A stretch of DNA of 64,000 nucleotides, taken from contig NZ_JAKMAJ010000015.1 of assembly GCF_022378355.1 (NCBI RefSeq), forward strand, positions 1 through 64,000. The letters run 5' to 3'. The DNA is from Brenneria bubanii (GTDB lineage Bacteria > Pseudomonadota > Gammaproteobacteria > Enterobacterales > Enterobacteriaceae). The position numbers were made by a program, and so were the translations under genes. Positions 56,577 to 64,000 of this stretch are shown in pieces. Each line of letters begins with the position of its first letter. Within the stretch, counting starts at the first letter, position 1. The notes under the pieces were generated by a model that worked only from the letters and a program-made list of their open reading frames with translations, had not been told where the DNA came from and did not search any database.

Positions 56577-57282
56577 TGCATGGCGGTTGGGCATACTGGG
56601 CGGTATGGGGCCGTTGGCGACCTTGGATCTTCAGCAGAAAATCCTGCGCGCCACGCCGGCTCAATCCGATCAGGATCATGTTCCCACCGTGATATGGAAC
56701 GTGCCGCAAATCGCCGATCGCCAACGCGCATTGGCGGGCGCCGGACCTTCTCCCCTGCCGCAGCTACTAAGCGCGGTGGCGGGTCTGAACCGGGCCGGCG
56801 TTAATCATATCGTCATTCCCTGCAATACGGCCCACCACTGGTATGACGCCTTGGCGGACGCCAGTCAGGCGCCGCTGCTTCATATCGCCGATATTACCGC
56901 GCAGGCGGTGGCCGAACTGCCGCTGCGACCGGCGACGATAGGCCTTATCGCTACGCGCGGCACGCTGGATGCGGGCTGGTTCCAGGCGCGTTTCGTCCGT
57001 CTGGGTATCGAGGTGGTGACGCCTGACGAGGACGAACTGCGACAATGGTTCGTACCCGGCTGTTATGCGGTCAAACGCGGCGAACTGCAGACCGGCGGCG
57101 CTCTGCTGCATCAGTTAGCCGAACGCCTGACGGCTCGCGGCGCCAACCGGCTGGTGCTGGCCTGCACCGAAGTGCCGCCGGCGCTGGTTGCTGTCGCGTC
57201 GACGCATTTATCCATCGCCATAGACCCAACGGAAGCGCTGGCTCAGGCCTGCGTCAGGCTATGGCAACGCGCCCGAGTCTGA
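56569..57282 (+). CDS. Aspartate/glutamate racemase-family protein (YgeA-like)
   Basis: A 237-residue cofactor-independent racemase: GILGGMGPLATLDLQQKIL, first catalytic Cys in VIPCNTAHHWYDAL (near residue 84) and second in LVLACTEVP (near 195). This two-thiol pattern is the Asp/Glu/hydantoin racemase superfamily. The ATG at 56569 overlaps the PLP enzyme gene, so they are coupled. Together with the PLP enzyme it could feed D-amino acids into keto acids (inference). Confidence 0.85.
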   Translation: MSDAWRLGILGGMGPLATLDLQQKILRATPAQSDQDHVPTVIWNVPQIADRQRALAGAGPSPLPQLLSAVAGLNRAGVNHIVIPCNTAHHWYDALADASQAPLLHIADITAQAVAELPLRPATIGLIATRGTLDAGWFQARFVRLGIEVVTPDEDELRQWFVPGCYAVKRGELQTGGALLHQLAERLTARGANRLVLACTEVPPALVAVASTHLSIAIDPTEALAQACVRLWQRARV

Positions 57283-57351
57283 GGCACCGGCTTGACGATG
57301 CGTTACCGCCCCCAATAAAGATTAACAAATATCGAAAAAATTTAACTTAGT

Positions 57352-57378
57352 TAAAGATTGGCTGACGATTTCCGATAG
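57352..57378 (+). promoter_or_regulatory. Sigma-28 (FliA) promoter of the chemoreceptor operon
   Basis: TAAAGATT, 11-base spacer, TCCGATAG, against the flagellar consensus TAAAGTTT-N11-GCCGATAA: 13 of 16 positions with exact spacing. The gene starts at 57417, about 30 bases after the expected start site. It places the three-gene operon in the flagellar class-3 regulon. Confidence 0.7.
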
Positions 57379-57416
57379 TTATTCATTATCTGCGGAAATA
57401 TCATTGAGCCTCAAGA

Positions 57417-59390
57417 ATGCGAAAAAACCTGCCTGTCAGTCAAAACCTTTATATTTTCCCAGGCGATCAAACGCTTATCTCCATTACCGACCTGCAGGGA
57501 AATATTACCTACTGTAATTCCAACTTCATTACCGTCAGCGGCTTTAGCAGTGAAGAATTACTGGGCCAACCGCACAATATCGTGCGCCATCCCGACATGC
57601 CGCGGGAAACCTTTCGCGATATGTGGGCCACCATCAAGTCAGGTCTCCCCTGGACGGCGCTGGTGAAGAACCGGCGCAAAAACGGCGATTATTATTGGGT
57701 GCGCGCCAACGTAACCCCGGTGCGCGACGGCGACCGCACCGTGGGATTTCTGTCCGTGCGGTCGCGGGCGCCGGATGCGGAGATAACCGCCGCTGAGCAA
57801 CTGTACGCCGCTATGCGACAGGAAGAGGATCGCGGGCGCAAACGCCATGCGCTGCATCGCGGGCAACTGGTGCGACGTACGCTAACCGGCGCAATTTCGC
57901 GCTGGCTCAATCCCGGCCTACGCGGTCGTATCCTGGTCATCAGCGCATTGGCGGCAGGCGGACCGCTGCTGGCTCAATTCGCCGGCGCGCCGCTATGGGA
58001 AACGGCAGCCGCGGCGGCAGGTTGTGCGGCGCTGGCCGCCTGGCTCCTGATGCGTCAGACCGTAACGCCGTTGCGTCAGGTGATCAACGTGGCCAATCTG
58101 ATGGCGGGCGGCGATTTGACCCGTTTCGTGCCGGTAAGCGGAAACGGCGAAATCGCTCAGATTCAGTTGGCGCTGGCGCAGCTTAATGTATCAGTGCGCA
58201 CCGTGGTGCGCGACGTACGTCATGAAGTCGCCAACCTGCTGGGCGGAACGCAAGAGATCGCCAACGGCAACAAAGATATGGCGGTCCGTACAGAAACCCA
58301 GGCCGGCAGCCTTGAGCAGACCGCCTCCGCCATGGAACAAATCTACAGCACCATTCAGCAAACCACCCAATTGGCCAACGACGGCGCCCAGCATGCGCGC
58401 CACACCGCCGAGGCGGTATTACGCAGTGATGACGCGGTGCAGAGCGTGGTGCGCACCATGCAGGCTATTGAGGAGTCGTCGCGGCGTATTCAGGACATTA
58501 TCCAGGTGATCGAAGGCGTCGCCTTTCAGACCAGCATCCTGGCGCTGAATGCCGCAGTGGAAGCGGCTCGCGCCGGTGAAAAAGGCAAAGGCTTCGCCGT
58601 GGTGGCGACGGAAATTCAGGCGCTGGCGCAGCGTACCACCGGCGCGGCCAAAGAAGTTCGCAGCCTGATCGAAGAGTCAGGATCGCGCGTGGATGAAGGC
58701 AGCCAGCGCGCCGCCGACGCCCTGAACCGCATGCGGGAAGTGACCGATGCCGTTGGTCAGGTCAGCGCCATGCTGGAACAGATTAATACCGCGGCGCGCG
58801 AGCAATCCATCGGCGTTGGCCAGGTGAATGACGAAATATCCGGTCTGGACGCCATTACTCAGCAAAACGCCAGCATGGTGGACGATCTGGCCTCATCGGC
58901 CAATGCCCTTAACCGCCAGGTGTCGCTGGTTCACAATACTATTCGGGTATTTCGCCTGACCGAACGCGATACCACGCTGGCGGAAGTGGACTCCGGAGCG
59001 TTGCGCCAGGCTCAGAAAGGCGATCTCATCGGTCAAGATGGACGCCTTGATATCGGCCAGGCCATCACCACCCATCGCCAGTGGCGCGTGACATTACGCA
59101 ACGCCATCAATCGCAAACTGGTGCTGGACCCCAAAGCCGGACGTGGCGATAGCTGCGCGCTGGGCGCCTGGCTCAACGGTGCGGGCAAAGCGCAACTGGG
59201 CGGTACGCCGGAATATGAAGCGCTGGTGAATGCGCACCAGGCGTTCCATGCCGAAGTGGGTTCGGTGGTCGAGTTGATCAACCGGAAAAATATGAGCGAG
59301 GCCGAGCATAAACTGGCCAACGGCCAGCCGCTGTATGATATCGGCCAGAAGCTGGTACGGTCCATCCGCGCGCTGCCGGGGGGTGCATGA
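57417..59390 (+). CDS. Methyl-accepting chemotaxis protein, PAS (Aer-like) plus CZB domain
   Basis: A 657-residue chemoreceptor without a periplasmic domain. Order: N-terminal Aer-type PAS (about 15-110, CNSNFITVSGFSSEELLGQPHNIVRHPDMP), a membrane hairpin (about 170-215), HAMP, MCP signalling domain with hairpin tip FQTSILALNAAVEAARAGEKGKGFAVVATEIQ, and a C-terminal CZB zinc-binding domain (HRQWRVTLRNAI, CALGAWLNG, HQAFHAEVG). CZB domains bind zinc and sense oxidants or metal. No C-terminal NWETF-type pentapeptide. First in an operon; overlaps the response regulator by 4 bases. Confidence 0.92.
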   Translation: MRKNLPVSQNLYIFPGDQTLISITDLQGNITYCNSNFITVSGFSSEELLGQPHNIVRHPDMPRETFRDMWATIKSGLPWTALVKNRRKNGDYYWVRANVTPVRDGDRTVGFLSVRSRAPDAEITAAEQLYAAMRQEEDRGRKRHALHRGQLVRRTLTGAISRWLNPGLRGRILVISALAAGGPLLAQFAGAPLWETAAAAAGCAALAAWLLMRQTVTPLRQVINVANLMAGGDLTRFVPVSGNGEIAQIQLALAQLNVSVRTVVRDVRHEVANLLGGTQEIANGNKDMAVRTETQAGSLEQTASAMEQIYSTIQQTTQLANDGAQHARHTAEAVLRSDDAVQSVVRTMQAIEESSRRIQDIIQVIEGVAFQTSILALNAAVEAARAGEKGKGFAVVATEIQALAQRTTGAAKEVRSLIEESGSRVDEGSQRAADALNRMREVTDAVGQVSAMLEQINTAAREQSIGVGQVNDEISGLDAITQQNASMVDDLASSANALNRQVSLVHNTIRVFRLTERDTTLAEVDSGALRQAQKGDLIGQDGRLDIGQAITTHRQWRVTLRNAINRKLVLDPKAGRGDSCALGAWLNGAGKAQLGGTPEYEALVNAHQAFHAEVGSVVELINRKNMSEAEHKLANGQPLYDIGQKLVRSIRALPGGA

Positions 59391-59767
59391 TGGCGTTGCG
59401 CGTACTGGTGGTGGATGACGATGTGCTGAACCTGCGTATCGCCGCCCGCTTGCTGCGCGATCTGGGACATTCCGGCGCCCTGGCGGGAGACGGAGAGAAA
59501 GCCTTGCAGCTGGCGCAGCAGCAGCCGTTCGATCTGATGCTGCTGGATATCAACATGCCGCAGCTGAGCGGCGAGGAGACGTTGCGTGCGCTGCGCAATC
59601 AGCAACAGCGCGCCGGGCAGCGCCCTATTCCGGTCCTGATGGTCTCCGGGCACAGCGGTGAAGAGACGCGGCGTCATTTTATTGATCTTGGCGCTAACGG
59701 CTTTCTGGAAAAACCGCTCCAGCTGGCGGAGTTGCAGGCAGAACTGGCGCAGCTGGACGGGAAATAA
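59387..59767 (+). CDS. Single-domain response regulator (REC only)
   Basis: A 126-residue stand-alone receiver: LVVDDDVLNLRIAARLL, phosphoacceptor in LMLLDINMPQLSGEETL (Asp near residue 52), LMVSGHSG, and FLEKPLQLAELQ. No output domain, so it is CheY- or Spo0F-like and may pass phosphate between the kinase and motors or an Hpt. Sits 6 bases before the hybrid kinase. Confidence 0.93.
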   Translation: MMALRVLVVDDDVLNLRIAARLLRDLGHSGALAGDGEKALQLAQQQPFDLMLLDINMPQLSGEETLRALRNQQQRAGQRPIPVLMVSGHSGEETRRHFIDLGANGFLEKPLQLAELQAELAQLDGK

Positions 59768-59773
59768 GCACAC

Positions 59774-63607
<3,834 letters not shown>

Positions 63608-64000
63608 CGGTGACGCGATTGCTGAGATGACACCGCGTCGGGGCCATCTCGCCAAGACGGTAATCTGCTTCCACTGACGTCCCAACACAAACTCAGGGGC
63701 TATGGCGGGGTTGGGCGTTATTCGGCGTAAAAAACTATGCTGAGGAGATAGCAGGCTTAGGGTAAACCGCACGGACGCGGCGAAAGCTTGCGCCACGGCG
63801 GGAACGTGTCGCAAGCGGTCCGTTAAGCCTGATACCGACGAAGGCACCGCGCAGCGGCATGATTTAGCCGGAAGCCAGGGTTCGTAGGGGGAGGCGTTTG
63901 AACCACCCTGCGTCGAGCGCGAGCTACGACGAAGCCGGGAAATGGCGGCTTTATCGCGTACGAAACTGTCTCTGAGTCCGCAGAAGAATGTGGCTAAGAG
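63608..64000. other. Non-coding tail, possibly structured RNA / retroelement edge, unassigned
   Basis: About 390 bases with no supported gene. A minus-strand frame at 63581-63847 has no start signal or family. From about 63750 the sequence has many short complementary GC blocks and GAAA/GAAG loops (for example AACCGCACGGACGCG with AAGCGGTCCGTT), and it resembles the 5' part of a group II intron in texture. I could not identify diagnostic intron ends, so this is speculation. Confidence 0.25.

Overview
The window is about 57-60% GC and densely coded, and it reads as the chromosome of a Pectobacteriaceae-type Enterobacterales (Dickeya / Brenneria / Lonsdalea / Pectobacterium neighbourhood). The main reason is a complete out-type type II secretion locus. 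It is supported by otsBA, a kdpFABC-D locus with its KdpE-like operator, crcB, and chemotaxis and siderophore genes of enterobacterial type. I saw no tRNA, rRNA, CRISPR array or intact insertion sequence.

Layout. 1-4.9 kb: the N-terminal part of a cation/proton antiporter running off the left edge, a PEBP/YbhB protein, the pilotin outS, outB, and a phosphatase lipoprotein lying between outB and outO. 4.9-16.8 kb: outC to outO as one tightly overlapping minus-strand operon (13 genes). 17.5-20.7 kb: a DUF3313 lipoprotein, a MipA/OmpV porin-like protein, and a decayed stretch with a PqiA fragment, an intact TetR regulator and a frameshifted piece of an RND pump. 20.7-25.3 kb: a small lipoprotein and an otsB-otsA-treF trehalose operon. 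25.8-28.9 kb: crcB, then a three-gene minus-strand lipid/LPS glycosylation-like operon (GT21, DedA, GT2) headed by a PmrA-box-like site. 28.9-36.2 kb: kdpD-kdpC-kdpB-kdpA-kdpF with an upstream KdpE-like operator, but no kdpE next to kdpD. 36.3-36.8 kb: a ClbS/DfsB protein.

37-53 kb holds two clusters with Fur-box-like sites. One has a FAD oxidoreductase, an SDR and a uroporphyrinogen-decarboxylase-like protein, followed by a family-5 ABC importer (binding protein, two permeases, double ATPase) ending in a two-domain carboxymuconolactone-decarboxylase-like protein, then a MalY/PatB aminotransferase and a dead FMN reductase. The other is a Fes-type esterase divergent from a TonB-dependent siderophore receptor. 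53-57.3 kb: two hydroxyacid/ketoacid dehydrogenase-like genes, a D-cysteine desulfhydrase-family enzyme and an Asp/Glu racemase. 57.4-63.6 kb: a PAS-MCP-CZB chemoreceptor, a single-domain response regulator and a large hybrid kinase, read from a sigma-28-like promoter. The last 390 bases have no supported gene.

Three points stand out. (1) The phosphatase inside the out locus has a PulA-like lipoprotein N-terminus (Cys then Asp-Asn), which suggests a surface lipoprotein secreted by this very T2SS. (2) A perfect PmrA-type direct repeat heads the GT21-DedA-GT2 operon, which suggests an envelope glycosylation system induced with polymyxin-resistance genes. (3) The ABC/CMD cluster carries Fur-box-like sites, which suggests a metal-linked uptake and processing system of unknown substrate. 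These are inferences from motifs and context. No database search was possible.
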